Assembly (NCBI GenBank): GCA_964304625.1
Contig: OZ199839.1
Location: 6,758,001 to 6,822,000, forward strand
Direction: 5' to 3'
From: Kudoa neothunni
Taxonomy: Eukaryota > Cnidaria
Length of the DNA: 64,000 nucleotides
Numbering within the stretch: position 1 is the first letter of the stretch; every line of letters begins with the position of its first letter. The position numbers and the translations under genes are program-made. Below, piece after piece: positions 24,628 to 37,150 of the stretch. The notes under the pieces were generated by a model, which saw only the letters and a list, made by a program, of their open reading frames with translations, had not been told where the DNA came from and ran no database searches.

Positions 24628-25586
24628 GTTGAATTATTCATTATATTCAAGCATAGAGCTCCGAAAATTTCATAAACATTAGCACTCAATCTCTCTCGTT
24701 TCAAAATCAGAATTTTAATTCTTTAAGTTATGTTGAGATTTATTTTCCAGCAGCGATATGCCGTCAGTGATAGGTTTTGAGAGGATAAATTGACATTAAG
24801 TAACTCAGAAGTATCACTTGTAAAAAATGATATTTTGAGTGTTTTAAAAACGTTATGTGATAATAATATATCTGAATATATATATATATAATCGATTATA
24901 ATTCAATTAAAATAGTTATCTACTGAAATCTTTGATTTTTAATATAAAATTATTAATTCATAATTAATAATAATTTTTATAACAAATAAACTGAACAGAA
25001 CAATTCTTGATAATAAATAGACTATAAACTAAAAACCAGGAAATACATTGATTATGAAAATATAATTTAATGAAATAATCAAAAATAATATGATTGGGAA
25101 TAGTCAATACAATGCCTTTTATTATACACGAAAAAATAAAGTAATAATATTAACATAATCTTATTAATATATAATTTGCTCAAAATATATTAAATTATTG
25201 ATAATCATTGAATTCGTAGGATTGCTTTATAGCAACCTAACACTCTTAATTAATAATTGAAAGTTTATTTTCCACTCTCTTGGATAAACAAAGGTTTATT
25301 TGCAACCCTTATTATAGGAACTATACTCGATTCCAAAATATATATTATATTTAACTCCGTTTCTAATATGTTTAATATTTAAAAAAGGGTTGGAATTTTT
25401 TGAACTAGTATAAATATTCAGTATTCTACTGGAAGTAATAAAATTGTATAATTAAAAAGTAATCAGAATTTTTTTAATAAAATTTATATCATTGTGGAAT
25501 TAAGTCTATCATTATATAATGAACACTGAAATAATAATTATTTAGATTACTTGAGGGTGTCAAAAAAGATAAAGGCGGTTCTCTTA
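24628..25586. other. AT-rich spacer
   Basis: No gene or repeat recognised apart from AT dinucleotide runs near 24880. Confidence 0.5.
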
Positions 25587-26965
25587 TTAACCCTCTAGCT
25601 ATACTCTATAATGGGGTTGAATCGACCCCAAAGTAGAATTGAATAACGTATAACTTTTTCTCCCTAAGTTCCAATGTCCTTGGATTCAAGAAATTCTTCA
25701 TAAATATATTCTTCTATGTAGCTAAGGAAAATTTGCTAATTTAGGGTTTTTTATGTTGCCAAAATTTGAAGGATACTTTGCGACGATCATTTGGGGTCGA
25801 TTCGACCCCATCTTTTTATTTCATCTTTTTGTATATAAATTTCATAAAATTTGTTGTGTGAGATATTAAACAAATTTACCGACAGGATTCTAAGGAAAAT
25901 CAAAATTAATCCTTGAACTAATCTTACGCAACCTGATCGAACATTGCTCGTGCACAATTTCGACGATCGATTGCACTAGATAATTGTCCATAAAAAATTT
26001 CGCATTTTAGCTTGTTTCTATTTGCGCGAAAGGAATACTTTTAGGCAGTTTTTAAAAACTTCTTTTCCACTTGCGCAGATTAATAATGATTAATTCACTA
26101 CAATAATATAAAATATTTTTTCCTTCAGTAGTGTAGTAATTTAGTATCAGAATAATATCTATGGATTCTAAATTAAATTTTTGTTATTCCATAACGATGA
26201 GTCATGAGTCTACTGGTATTGAATATGTGGACGTTATAATTGAGGATCCCTCAAGTACCAGATGACGACAGTCTGGACACATACGATAATTCATTTATTA
26301 GAAAATATGGGTTAGTTTAGAATCTTACAAAAAGATCTACATCAATAACAAGCGCAGAGAATATTTTTTTGAACTCTCCGCAGCGCTCAACAATCTATAC
26401 GACGTTGAGAGTAAAATCAAAGTTTGATTGTTATTATTTGCAGTTTGTGCAGTCGCCATGTTTGCATTGACCAGTCGGTTAGACGTTTCATTAAGTATTT
26501 CAAAGTTGAAAAAAAATAGACCACGGGAAATAATTTATTACGTAGGTAGTGTTATGACATGGTTGAACGTTCGAATGCGTCATTTATTTTATGTGCACGA
26601 AGTCATAAAACTCTCTTTTATATTTGTTTTAATTTCTGTAAACTTTCGCTAAAATTGTAATAACTAGCATCATTAAATTAATTTGTATAGATGAATCTCA
26701 TTTCACAATGTAGTCGCCGTTCCTCAATATGTAATATTAAAGATATGTAGCGACGTTGTCTGAATCCATACACTAACGGATTATCGAAGAATAACTGGTT
26801 AGTAAATTTTAGTTTACTCAAAATTTCCTCCATAGATTTCTTATATATTTCATAAACCGAAACAAAACATTTTTTAGTAAAGAAAAAGAAAATGAAAATG
26901 TGGGGTCGGTCCGACCCCAAATGATCGTTGTAGGTAAGTCGTTTTTATGATCGTTAGAGGGTCAA
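25587..26965. mobile_element. piggyBac-like element with GGGGTC palindromes
   Basis: Left end TTAA-CCCTCTAGC at 25587; right end ...GTTAGAGGG followed by TCAA (decayed TTAA) at 26962. Three palindromes of the form GGGGTCGAT/TCGACCCC or GGGGTCGGTCCGACCCC occur at about 25613-25630, 25793-25811 and 26901-26920. At 26161-26320 translation gives an acidic piggyBac-like N-terminus (IEDPSS..., then a run reading DDDSLDTYDNSFIRK in another frame). No intact transposase. About 1.38 kb. Confidence 0.6.
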
Positions 26966-27638
26966 AGACCCCAAGTGTCACGTAACCTATATCAATGGTC
27001 ACGTAAAGTATTATATGTCACACAACCTATATTATACGTAACGTGACCTAAATTACAAAATAGTTATAATTTTTCGTGAGTGAGGATCGAATTCCTCGTT
27101 CTGTTTCTGATTAAGGGTGTTTCCTTGCGAACTTTTAAGACATAACCCTAAGGAAATATTAGGGTAGTTAAAAATTATTAATAAGTATTATTGGAATCAT
27201 CAAAATAGCAATAAAATAGATAATTAATATATAAACCACTAATATCTTTAAGTTGATTACTCGTTGTATTATTGTGATCGTGTTACGCCTATCAGCTACA
27301 AAAATTCAAACATTATTGACGTAATATATTCAATATAAACCCATAAAATAGTAAAAATTTATTTGAATATCATATTATTTATAAATATTAAATCGATTAT
27401 ATCACCATAATAATATTAATTTTGTGTTACAACGATTTTAATAGAATTTAAATCTTTACGTAGGATTTTAAAAATAGGTATTTTTAAGAAAACCTATTTT
27501 TTTATTATTAGTATATATTAATTATTAGGAAATAATTTTTTATTAAATAACTTCTGTCTGATTTACTAAAAATTATAATATTGAAATTTAATTAGTGATT
27601 TATTATTATTAATTTAAAATCGATAAATAACGTAGTAC
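26966..27638. other. AT-rich spacer
   Basis: Starts with a short block repeating GTCACGTAACCTATAT-like text (about 26970-27050); otherwise nothing recognised. Confidence 0.5.
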
Positions 27639-27650
27639 TATCGATAATCT
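27639..27650 (+). promoter_or_regulatory. Shared pre-start motif TATCGATAATCT
   Basis: The same 12-mer lies 15-16 nt before the ATG of the SapB genes at 27666 and 33425. A variant (TACCGAAAATCT) sits at the same distance before 35270. Conserved spacing in otherwise diverged flanks suggests a core promoter, initiator or 5' leader element; this is inference. Confidence 0.5.
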
Positions 27651-27665
27651 CTTTCACTGGTAGTA

Positions 27666-28180
27666 ATGGCTTCTTTAAAGATTGTTGTTTGCTTGGTGTT
27701 TCTCTTTGTTGGTAGTGTGAGCTTTATTAGTGGCATGAGTGATAAGTTTTAGTTTCAATATACCCATGGCCAAACTCTTCAGTTGATTCACCCAATCTAT
27801 ATGATGAAATGAATGTTTTCTTAAGAAAATTTTCCCATAGACACATTAGAATTCCAGTGCGAAAAGATTCTGCATGCTATCGTTGCGAAGCAATTAACTA
27901 TTTTTGTATGTGCTTATTAATCACTCATATGACCGTAGAGAGATGATATAGCAGCAAAAGAAATTTGCAGCAATCCTAAACTAGGGTCATATATTAAAAA
28001 CTTCTGTCAGATAAATCAACCTAACAATGGTGCTGTAATCAAAATATTATTATATTTTTCATTCTTAAGTGTTAGTGCGAACAAATGATGAATGATGTGT
28101 TTCATGCATACCGAGAAAACTACTCCACGATCCCTACATCAATGGTGTGTATGGATGCGTGTAATGCTCCTATGGAATAA
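27666..28180 (+). CDS. Secreted saposin-B-like small protein, copy 3
   Basis: Exons about 27666-27711, 27753-27905, 27943-28034 and 28076-28180. Exon 1 encodes the signal peptide MASLKIVVCLVFLFVG. Mature cysteines: CYRC, KEIC, NFC, a Cys opening exon 4, and VCMDAC, giving the SapB six-cysteine order plus the extra helix-2 Cys seen in copy 1. Introns 1 and 3 (about 41 nt) fit well and match the family positions. Intron 2 needs its acceptor shifted four bases from the position used in the sister genes to avoid a stop, so that junction is uncertain. The copy is on the same strand as the others and preceded by the shared TATCGATAATCT motif. Confidence 0.72.
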
Positions 28181-28927
28181 ATCCCAAATGAGTTCTCTGC
28201 GATATGCTACCCTAAAAAATATTATTATTCGCATAAATTAAAATTCTATTTTATCATTAAATTCTGTCGATGCTCAATCGTTTGCGCATTAAACGTTTAA
28301 CTTCTCAAAAACCTTGAATCTGGTCTAGTTTGAAGGTGACGTATTAGTCATTTGTATTCAGATAAAATTGTTTTAACGTATGAGGTTATACAAAACATTA
28401 AATTATCAGAATTCTTCGCAGTATTTTGTTAATTTTCCAATATTGAGCCAATGTTTTTCTAATATCGCCTTCATTTAATAATATATTTGTTTAAGAATAA
28501 ATAATGTGGTAATACGATTAATTAATACTTGATTCAATTGTAACTTTGTAGATAACAAAAAATATTTGTTGTTTTGATAACAAAACTCCTGTCAATAATT
28601 CTCATGTGTTTTATAATTTATGTAAAATAAACATATCTATATATTCCATTATTTTTAAAATATTTTCACATTCATCATTGTTCAAAAAAACAATCGGAAA
28701 TATTTAATTACAAAATTTCTTTCTTCTAAAACTAAAGCGTGTTGTCACATGCATGTTCTCAATATCTTTCATGTTTATTAATTTGAGTGTCACTCAAACC
28801 TTAAATTCCTTGGAGTATACAAACTCGAGCTTTCATTACAAAATTCCTTAATTACCATAATATATCATTCATCTAATTGAATAATCAATCGTTGAAACAA
28901 AATTCCAATATTGTATTTAAGATTTTA
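28181..28927. other. AT-rich spacer
   Basis: 3' flank of the SapB gene; AATAAA-type signals only. Nothing else recognised. Confidence 0.5.
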
Positions 28928-30121
28928 TTAACCCTCTAATGTACTAAAAATTGACGGCATTCCGATGAATTTTAGGGTAAAAAATTACTCAAGATTTTTA
29001 TTTCTCCATTCAAACCATAAAAAAATACTTCACCTCAGAAACTAAAAATTGTAAATATCCAAAGGCTAGATTCAGCTATAAAACAACTAACATTCCTAGC
29101 AGTAATCCCCATGCCATGATCCTACTAAAACTGCATTCGTTAAAGATCGCAAGCAAAGGCGCCTTTTCATTCAAGCTTACTGTTTGAGTATATTTCACAT
29201 TTATATCATGTAATAAATATTTAAATTATTATATGAGCAACTAAATAGATCATTTAATGAGAATAAGATCAGCAAATACTCAGAATGAATTTTATGACAG
29301 TTTCGTACATCTGAAACAAGCAATTGCGGGTTACTTATCAATTTGGTGTAACAAAAATTCAAACCTTAAAAATACTGTTCATTTATTATTTGGTGTGCTG
29401 AATTATAACAGGATAGATAAGGTTGATCTCTTAGGATTTTGGACTTCAAGGATGTTTCTTTCCATTAATGGAAAAATATAGTAACTTCACCAAATTTTAA
29501 AAAACTTTCTCATAACCTTATCATCTCACTATTTTTTTGTAAATTAAACACGTGTTTATAAATAATAAATCCAATAAATGGAAAAACACCAACATAGGTC
29601 ATCATTACTGATTGTGGATTGATCCGAATTCTCAAAATTTTCAATCTCGTCTTATTATTACGGCATATCTATCAGTTGTAAAATATTCATAATCATTTCA
29701 AAAGAATTTTATTAATTATTTTAATTATTATCGGTGGAATCCATCTCAATTATCGCGATGTTAAAAATAAAGAAGGAAGTCACGTGATATTCCATAGAAG
29801 TAATAACCGTATAACTTCTAATTTCTCCGTCAGATAAACCTAAAATTTGATATATACAATAATTATTATTTTATCTTTCAATTGATGTGAAAGAAATCTT
29901 GCATAATTTTTTATCCCAAAAATTCAATTCATTGGATTGTAAACTTGATATAATTTTTCTGATTTTCTACTTTTAATCGAAAAATTTTAAAATAATATAT
30001 TAATAACTTTTTTGGATGATCAGAAAAAAACTCGTATCCGATGGAGGGCAAATATATCACGTATACAACCATTAACCTCTCCTTGGGGGAAAAATTTACC
30101 CCAAATTCATTAGACGGTTAA
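28928..30121. mobile_element. piggyBac-like MITE, family A copy 1
   Basis: Bounded by TTAA (28928-28931 and 30118-30121). Left end CCCTCTAATG and inverted right end CCGTCTAATG agree at nine of ten positions. The interior is clearly homologous along its length to 45145-46292: both carry GGCTAGATTCAGCT, then AAAACAACTAACATTCCTAG, then matching text around AAAGAAGGAAGTCACGTGAT. The element has no transposase; the 74-codon frame at 29257 is not kept in the second copy. Non-autonomous. Confidence 0.8.
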
Positions 30122-33100
30122 TGATGATTTCCAACTATTGTATTCCTATAAAAATCCTTAATTGCAGAACTATGGTCTTATATTTAGAAATACGGAGTTT
30201 TAGGATTTTTTTAATGTTTTATTTATATTTCCTGCTACCGATAAACTTAGATAAACTTATTTAATCGGTATTTAAATCAGAATTATCTTTTTCATAGTTA
30301 TTTGTTGGAGTAGTAATTCATGAAAGTTTTCTTATTTAATTATTTAAATATTATACTTATATTTGTGTACCTATTTGATTTCAAAATGTATCATGTATGT
30401 GTATGGTTAGATATTTTTTGGAAACTGCAAAAATTAATTTCTAATTTTAACACAATTTTTTAAAGATTGAATTTACTATTGAAAATACATTATTGATGAA
30501 AAATGAGAAAAATTAAAACTTTAATCATTCAAATATTATTATCCATATCTTTTAAATATCGTTCGTATATTACCTTCTAAATTTTTTTATGGTAGACCCG
30601 GATCTCAATTATATTTCTTTAAATTGTAATATTTATGTAAAATGTATGTTACATAATATGTATTCAGACGTAAATACATTTAAATAGCGAATAATAATGC
30701 CTAGGGACTTCATCTTAAATGAAATGACCAGAAATATTTAGAAAATTAAAAGCTGAATATTTAATTTACATTGATCCAAAAATAACTAGTTGTATTTAAT
30801 ATATACCATTTATTCGATGGATATTGGAATCCAGATATCTAATGTTGGTCTATAATGTAACTATTCTTTTCATATATTTGAGCATTTTACATCCAAAACC
30901 TGGCTAATCGAATATTAAAAATTCACTATTATAACAAATTTTAAATGTCAGACATAAATTAAAAAAATAATTAAATTTAGTGTTAAAATGACATAAAATT
31001 CGAATTTTGTCATTCTAAATTATTGAAAAAATAAATCTTGAAAATGTCATTTATGTTTTCTAATATTCGCACATATACACGCCTTGTTTTTTTTCTATTT
31101 AAATTTTTGAAAAAAGTCTACACAAATTGAGTGGAATATCATAATCTATTTCATATTTGCTAATTTCGTTGAAAAAATTAACTTACTTTTACTCAAAATA
31201 AATTATATTGAATTCCCATTAATTACTACTAGTTATGAAATAACACGAACTTCATCTATAACTAATTTTTTTCAAATTATTAGCAATTTTGATGGGTAAT
31301 TAAAGGAATAATGATTAAAGATTTCAACCGCCAGTACATGTTTAAAGTTAAAAATAAATATAATATTCTTTTTAATAAGAATTTGAATTTTTCGGCCAGC
31401 AGATTGTTATTTATTAATTATAGACAATATTATTATTCATATTTACACATATATCCATATGAAAGTTAAGTTTGGAAAATTTCCATTTTTTCCACAATGA
31501 ATACCACAATATTTTATTTTGTTATATTGAGGGGCTGATCGTAATACTCGGACATCGTTCCTTGCACCTTCTTCAAATGTCTTAGAGATTGATATGGACA
31601 AATTTTCCATTCCACTTAATTGGAATTGCTAAACTTTCAATTTAAATTCTCCAAAATTGTTAGATTAAATGTATCTCCAGTGTTGAAGAAACAATTTTCG
31701 GAAAAATACTATTAAAATTTGTGCTATCCTTTTTAATATTCATTTTTCACAGAATCATTATGGATTAAGATCACACAATTTTTAATATATTTAGATATTT
31801 TTGACATATCAACTATATTATTTCTATTACATGTATTAATGAATTTTAAATTATGGCACCAAGTGAAGGACAGAATATTATTATATTACATTTAAATAAC
31901 TCCAAGGATAATTTTCATTTGATTAGAAATATTGGTAAAATTGCAGAATAATGACCACATTTAACAACTAAAGAGAATAATTAGTTCGGAAATTAATTCT
32001 TAGTTATTTAAATTAAATTAGTGTGAAATTTGTTGAACATTTAATGGTAGGAATTTTTGTGATTCATCAAATAATTTTTGTTGGTTGTAACGTTAAAACT
32101 TGGCTACTATTAATTAGCTAATGCTTGTATAAAATATGGAATTCATTCTCATATATAAAAAGGAATTGCTACAATACGCAGATACACGGAACTTACATTA
32201 TAGATAGGAGCGGCAACTATGACAAACCTCTAATAACCTTAGTAGTAATTAGTCGTATTATTGGCACATTTGCTCAGTAGGTATCTCTCTATGCACTAAA
32301 CAGTAAGCAATCGCCATCGATATATTGTGATAATTAATCAAAATCAGAGTTTTCCTGCTTCAATTTTAGAATACATAATGCTTGCTTTACTCGAACCGGT
32401 TTAATTGACAGTATAACCTGTTGATATAATCAGAGCGAACACGGAGTTCAACATATAATAGATTAAGGCTACTATTATTATTATGGCTAATAGCTGTTGC
32501 CGAGGTTACCTTACTGGAGATGCAACACTGATAAATACTCAGTAATAAAATATTCAACAGGTTCGTTTTGTCCGTTGTCACGAAGTTGGATTTCGGCCAT
32601 TATTCTGCAATTTAACCGAATATTTATTGAAAATGTTTTCAGATTGTAATTTAATAAAGGTAGAGGTGACCGCATTCATCTAATTAGGAAACAATACGTG
32701 ACTTCACGTTGCAAATGCTATCTTTATTGATAAAACTGTAGGTAGTTGTTGGAATTATTCCGCTGACAGAAAAATTCCATGGTTGTATCGTGATATTTGA
32801 TGGATATAAAAATTATATTAAATAATAGATTGAAATATATGTTCACAGTCTCACAACGGGACCAAAGTTATAAATATATTTTAGTTAAATTTATATAAAG
32901 ATTGCGTTATTATATTTAATGTCACCAAATTACTTATTTATAATACGATTAGAATTTAGTAAGTAATTAATCAAACATTTTCTTAGTATTTAAAAATATG
33001 GTAAGCTACTGCCTAACTAAAAAATTTTTGTGTAATTCTATAAATTATATCGGTTTAATGAAATTATTAATAAAAAAATAGATTGATTAATTACATTTGT

Positions 33101-33398
33101 TGTAAGCATTATTAAAAATAAGGAATCTTTTAATCGAATTTTTTACCCTAATAATATTTTTAAGAAGGGTTATTATACTTTTTAAATTTAAATAAATAAA
33201 CTGTGTGGGGTTTCATAATTTATGGATGTGTTAAAGTTCTACGTCAATGTTTGTTTGTATTGAATAAATTAAAAAAATATATTTTCTACCAAAAAATATT
33301 ACTTGTTCTAATCAATTTAAGCTATCAAATAATTTATATTAAATATCGAATAATATTGAGTTACTCATTAAAATTAAAGTGTCAAGGCTTCGTGACAT
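30122..33398. other. AT-rich intergenic spacer
   Basis: No supported gene. Short frames (for example 32387-32581 minus) have no family features. A TATATAAAAAGG box near 32154 has no gene behind it that I can splice. Confidence 0.45.
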
Positions 33399-33410
33399 TA
33401 TCGATAATCT
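33399..33410 (+). promoter_or_regulatory. Shared pre-start motif TATCGATAATCT
   Basis: Identical to the motif before the gene at 27666, again ending about 15 nt before ATG. The wider context GTGACATTATCGATAATCTT is also shared with the gene at 35270 (GTGACGTTACCGAAAATCTT). Confidence 0.55.
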
Positions 33411-33424
33411 TCAAATCTGCATCA

Positions 33425-33930
33425 ATGCTTTCTATCAAGTTTGTCGTATGTTCAATCCTACTCTTAGCCGGTAGCTGAACGTTAATTCTACAATGAATGA
33501 TAAGATTTTAGTTTCGATTTACGCATGGCGCCAACCTCCTATCGATCTGCGAGATCCGTATGCTGAGGTGAATCATGTCCTAAACATCTTTGCCCATCGA
33601 CATATCAGGCTACGTGAACAGAGAGACTCAAGTTGTGACCGATGTTTCGTAAATACAAATTTAATATTTGCCAACTCGATAAATTAATTCACTACAGAGA
33701 GAAGATAAGGTTCTAAAAACATTGTGCCGCGCTCCTAACCTTGAGTCAGAAATCTCGGAAATGTGCAAAGTAGCTGGTGATCTAAGAGCAGACGTAACAA
33801 ATCTTGCTTTATCTTATTATATTCGTTTCAGTGTGTAGGAATGATGGTTCATTTCTTCCATCAGTATCGCATTTCTTATTTTAATAAACCCACATCGTCG
33901 GTTTGTAACGAAGCATGCGATGATGATTAA
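33425..33930 (+). CDS. Secreted saposin-B-like small protein, copy 4
   Basis: Exons 33425-33470, 33512-33648, 33698-33793 and 33832-33930; introns 41, 49 and 38 nt with clean GT/AG ends; about 125 aa. Signal peptide MLSIKFVVCSILLLAG. Mature cysteines: CDRC, TLC, EMC, a Cys at the start of exon 4 (CVGMMVHFFHQYR...), and VCNEAC before an acidic DDD end. Spacing fits SapB, with the family's extra Cys in helix 2. The exon-1/intron-1/exon-2 region is strongly similar to the gene at 35270, including intron text (AATGATAAGATTTTAG), so the two are a recent tandem duplication 1.8 kb apart. Probably secreted and lipid- or membrane-active. Confidence 0.85.
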
Positions 33931-35243
33931 GAATAAATATCTAGAAGTTTCAGGGCTATAAGTTGTCGATCGAAATTTGCTTTGACGTATTGAGTTTAAT
34001 TCTAATGGTTCGTTATATTTGATTGCGACTCTCTTTTTGCGCATTTAACTCAGAAAGTTATTTTGGGGCATTTAAACATTAAACTAAGCTAATTTTTTTT
34101 TAATACATTGTGTGATTCGTATTTTACATTCAAATTTAAACTTATTTAATCTAGTTCAGTTCACTTAAAGATTATGATATATTCATATCATTATTATATG
34201 ATAAAAGCCTCATTTTGACCTAATTATTTCCCCAAAAAGAAGAAGAAATTTAAATTATAGGTTTTTTATTTTATTCACACTTTATTTCTTGTTATAATGG
34301 ACAGAGTTTTTCGTTTTAATGTAATTTTTATAAAAATATTTCCCCATTTAAAAATAAATCCATTTTAAATCTCTTTTTTGATGTGGGGCCCGGAGTTGTC
34401 CCAGTAAGTGGTAGGGTAGGGGATACGGAAACTAAAATTAATCGGGAAGCGTTGTTTAATACGTAAGGAAATATTCATTAATATAAAGTTAAAGTATGCA
34501 TGCTGAGAATGTACGGAAAATATTCAGTATCTGATAAAATGTGAATTAATTTAATAGAAAATTGTCATCTATCACGTCCCTAAATTATCTTACTTAATAT
34601 AATCATTATCTATTTTATTTTACTGTACATATGAATATAAGAAATCATGAATTTATCCCAAATTGTTTAAAGTTATATAATATTTTAGCAGTATTTTTAA
34701 GATTATGTTTCCACCCTCACAATGCGGTTAAATTTATCATCAAAATATTTTTTTTTGCATTTCAACAAAGATTTAATAGTCACATTTAATATATCCTAAT
34801 TACATATTTGTAATACGATTATTTTTTAATAATAATTAATAAATATTATATATTTATTACTATTTTTATATTTATCATGAAAAGTTTTTTAAAGTATTAA
34901 TTATGGACGTTTATAGTGATTACATAGATAATAAATATTGTAATTTCTTTTCATATTACAGTTATTTTTTAATCAAATATTTGATTTCGATAATATTTTA
35001 TTAAAGTTATTATACATTATAAAACTCAAATATATAAAATAAATGAGGATTGATAAATTAATTAATTAATTTATTTATATTTACACTAAGTAATTTAAGT
35101 GAATAATTAAAATGAAGAGGTAAGTACAATTTTAAGGATATTGATTGATTTAATCAATATAAAATCATTATATATATAATCTTACAAAATAAATAATATT
35201 CGAGTTTATTACGATTAAATAAAGTTGTTAGTTTTCGTGACGT
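33931..35243. other. AT-rich spacer
   Basis: Contains a small GC-rich patch at about 34382-34435 (GGGGCCCGGAG) of unknown nature; otherwise unremarkable. Confidence 0.5.
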
Positions 35244-35255
35244 TACCGAAAATCT
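35244..35255 (+). promoter_or_regulatory. Variant of the shared pre-start motif
   Basis: TACCGAAAATCT at the same distance (about 15 nt) before ATG as TATCGATAATCT in the copies at 27666 and 33425. Confidence 0.4.
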
Positions 35256-35269
35256 TCAAGTAGGCATCC

Positions 35270-35777
35270 ATGGCATCTACAAAAATTTGTTTGTGTTTGA
35301 TCCTTCTCTTGGCCGGTAGTTAACGTTCGTTATTTGTATTAATGATAAGATTTTAGTTTCGATAAACTCATGGCTGGAATTTCCACGCGTTCCGCTCAAT
35401 CCACGAACTGTCTGGGGTAAAGTTCTAAGTAAATTCACTCAGCAACATGATAGGCATCCTATCAAAGAATCCGCTGAATGTAACCAATGCAAGGTTGCAG
35501 AATTAGATTAATTCATTCTAATGCATTGCATTCACAGAGATGGTCCAGAGTTTCTAAGAGGATGTGTAATAGCGATGATTTGAAGTCATATCTCAGAAAG
35601 TTCTGTAGAATAGCTGGATCACAAAAAAATGATGTTATCAAAATGATGTTATTTTTCTATATATTTATTTAGTGTTTCGCACTTCTAAGAGACAAGTTCG
35701 ACGATTACGAGTATAATTCTTTGTACACACCCACTACAGAGTTGTGCGAGGATGCGTGTCGAACTTCTTCATATTAA
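35270..35777 (+). CDS. Secreted saposin-B-like small protein, copy 5
   Basis: Exons 35270-35315, 35357-35493, 35538-35633 and 35673-35777; introns 39-44 nt; about 127 aa. Signal peptide MASTKICLCLILLLAG. Mature part: ECNQC, RMC, KFC, a Cys opening exon 4 (CFALLRDKFDDYEYN...), and LCEDAC. Exons 2 and 3 have the same lengths as in the gene at 33425 (137 and 96 nt), and all three intron positions are the family's. Lys/Arg-rich in the middle, acidic in the last exon. The closest relative is the neighbour at 33425. Confidence 0.85.
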
Positions 35778-37034
35778 CTTCTCAGTGTTTTCGGAGTTAC
35801 TAAATATCTATCTCCACTTATTGTCGTATTGAATTAGATTCGGTTATATTACTAGATATTATCATCCGCTTTTTATTCGCGCATTTAAATTTCTGAGCGT
35901 GAATATGCTGTAGTTAAATTTATTTCAAGTACATTTGTTTCGAGATAACCATTCAATGGTAAAAACTAGTCTTTATTAAATAAAGAAATTTTGAACAATT
36001 TTATCAGTTACATTAATCACAATATAATGTAACTGATTATTTAAATTTATTTTTGTTTACGAACTCAATAAATGAATTAAAAGCGCTATATTTATATTAT
36101 GTTAAATACTTAAATGACTCTGAGCCTAAGCACGGGAATTCTATTATTTTTATTAGCTCATGCCACATTGAACGAAATTTTCATTATATTTAAAAATTCT
36201 TTTATATAAAATTGTTGTTAATCCAAAATAGGAAATTTTTAAAAGATATTTTATACATAAATTGTAATATTTTAATAATTTGATCTTATAAAACATAACA
36301 ACTTACTTGATGGCTATTCAATTAATTATCTTTGTATATTTATTTATTAAAATAGACTATTTTTTAATTATGAAGTTTTATTTTTGATAAAACTATTCTG
36401 GAAGCGACATATCTCTTGTTTTTTGATGTTCAAAGTTAGTTTTCTAGCTCCTGCCCGATAGACTGATAGACTATATTAGGGCTGAAGATTTAAAAAAATT
36501 TTGGCATGAAATATTATGTAACTCAAATACCAACATAAGCATAATTTATAAACTTAAAATATTTCGGAAAAGAACATTAATTAGGCGAAATTATACTTGG
36601 AAAATTCAAATATGTTTTTCCATTTTTATTTTGTTTATATCTTCTAAAGAAATTTAAAACCTTACTTAAAGATTCATTATCTATGAAAAATTTAATTATA
36701 ATTAATAAATCCTTAAAATAAAAATATTCCAATAACAATCTCATCTCAAAATTAATTGTTCGAAAAAGTTTTTGATTGTAATTTTCATTAGACTCTCATT
36801 TGAAACGAAAATATTTATTAATGTTAACAAATTTTTTGATAAAAGAGTTATTAATATTTAATTAGGAATTTTTGTTTCTTCTATGAGGAGGTTTGATTGG
36901 TTTCCGTTATACTCCTTTGAAGATAACGTAAATATTCGACTAAAAGGAATAACAGTTTTAATATAATTTTAGAATATAAAAGTTAAAACCTTTTTTAATT
37001 TTATCGGGTTTTAACAACTTAATGTAGTTACAAT
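35778..37034. other. AT-rich spacer
   Basis: No gene or repeat recognised. Confidence 0.5.
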
Positions 37035-37150
37035 CAGTGACCGGTTCTACGTAAACCCCCAGGTCTAGGAGAGAAAACGTGTAAAATTGGCCACTTCCGG
37101 TATTTCGCAATTATTAGCGCTCGCATATAATAATTTATGTAGATATCTGC
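37035..37150 (+). repeat. Third copy of the dispersed ~100-bp repeat
   Basis: Carries GACCGGTT...GTAAACC, GGTCTAGGAGAGAAAACGTG, TAAAATTGGCCAC and TTAGCGCTCGCATATAATAA, parallel to the two copies at 10545-10790. It is followed by GCTGAAGTGTCTGTGTGTATG. Confidence 0.6.

Noticed and set aside
29257-29481. 74-codon frame inside the MITE
   Set aside because: The homologous stretch in the other MITE copy is not open, so coding is unlikely.
33817-34044. Minus-strand frame over the last exon of a SapB gene
   Set aside because: Shadow of the + strand exon with the cysteine pattern.
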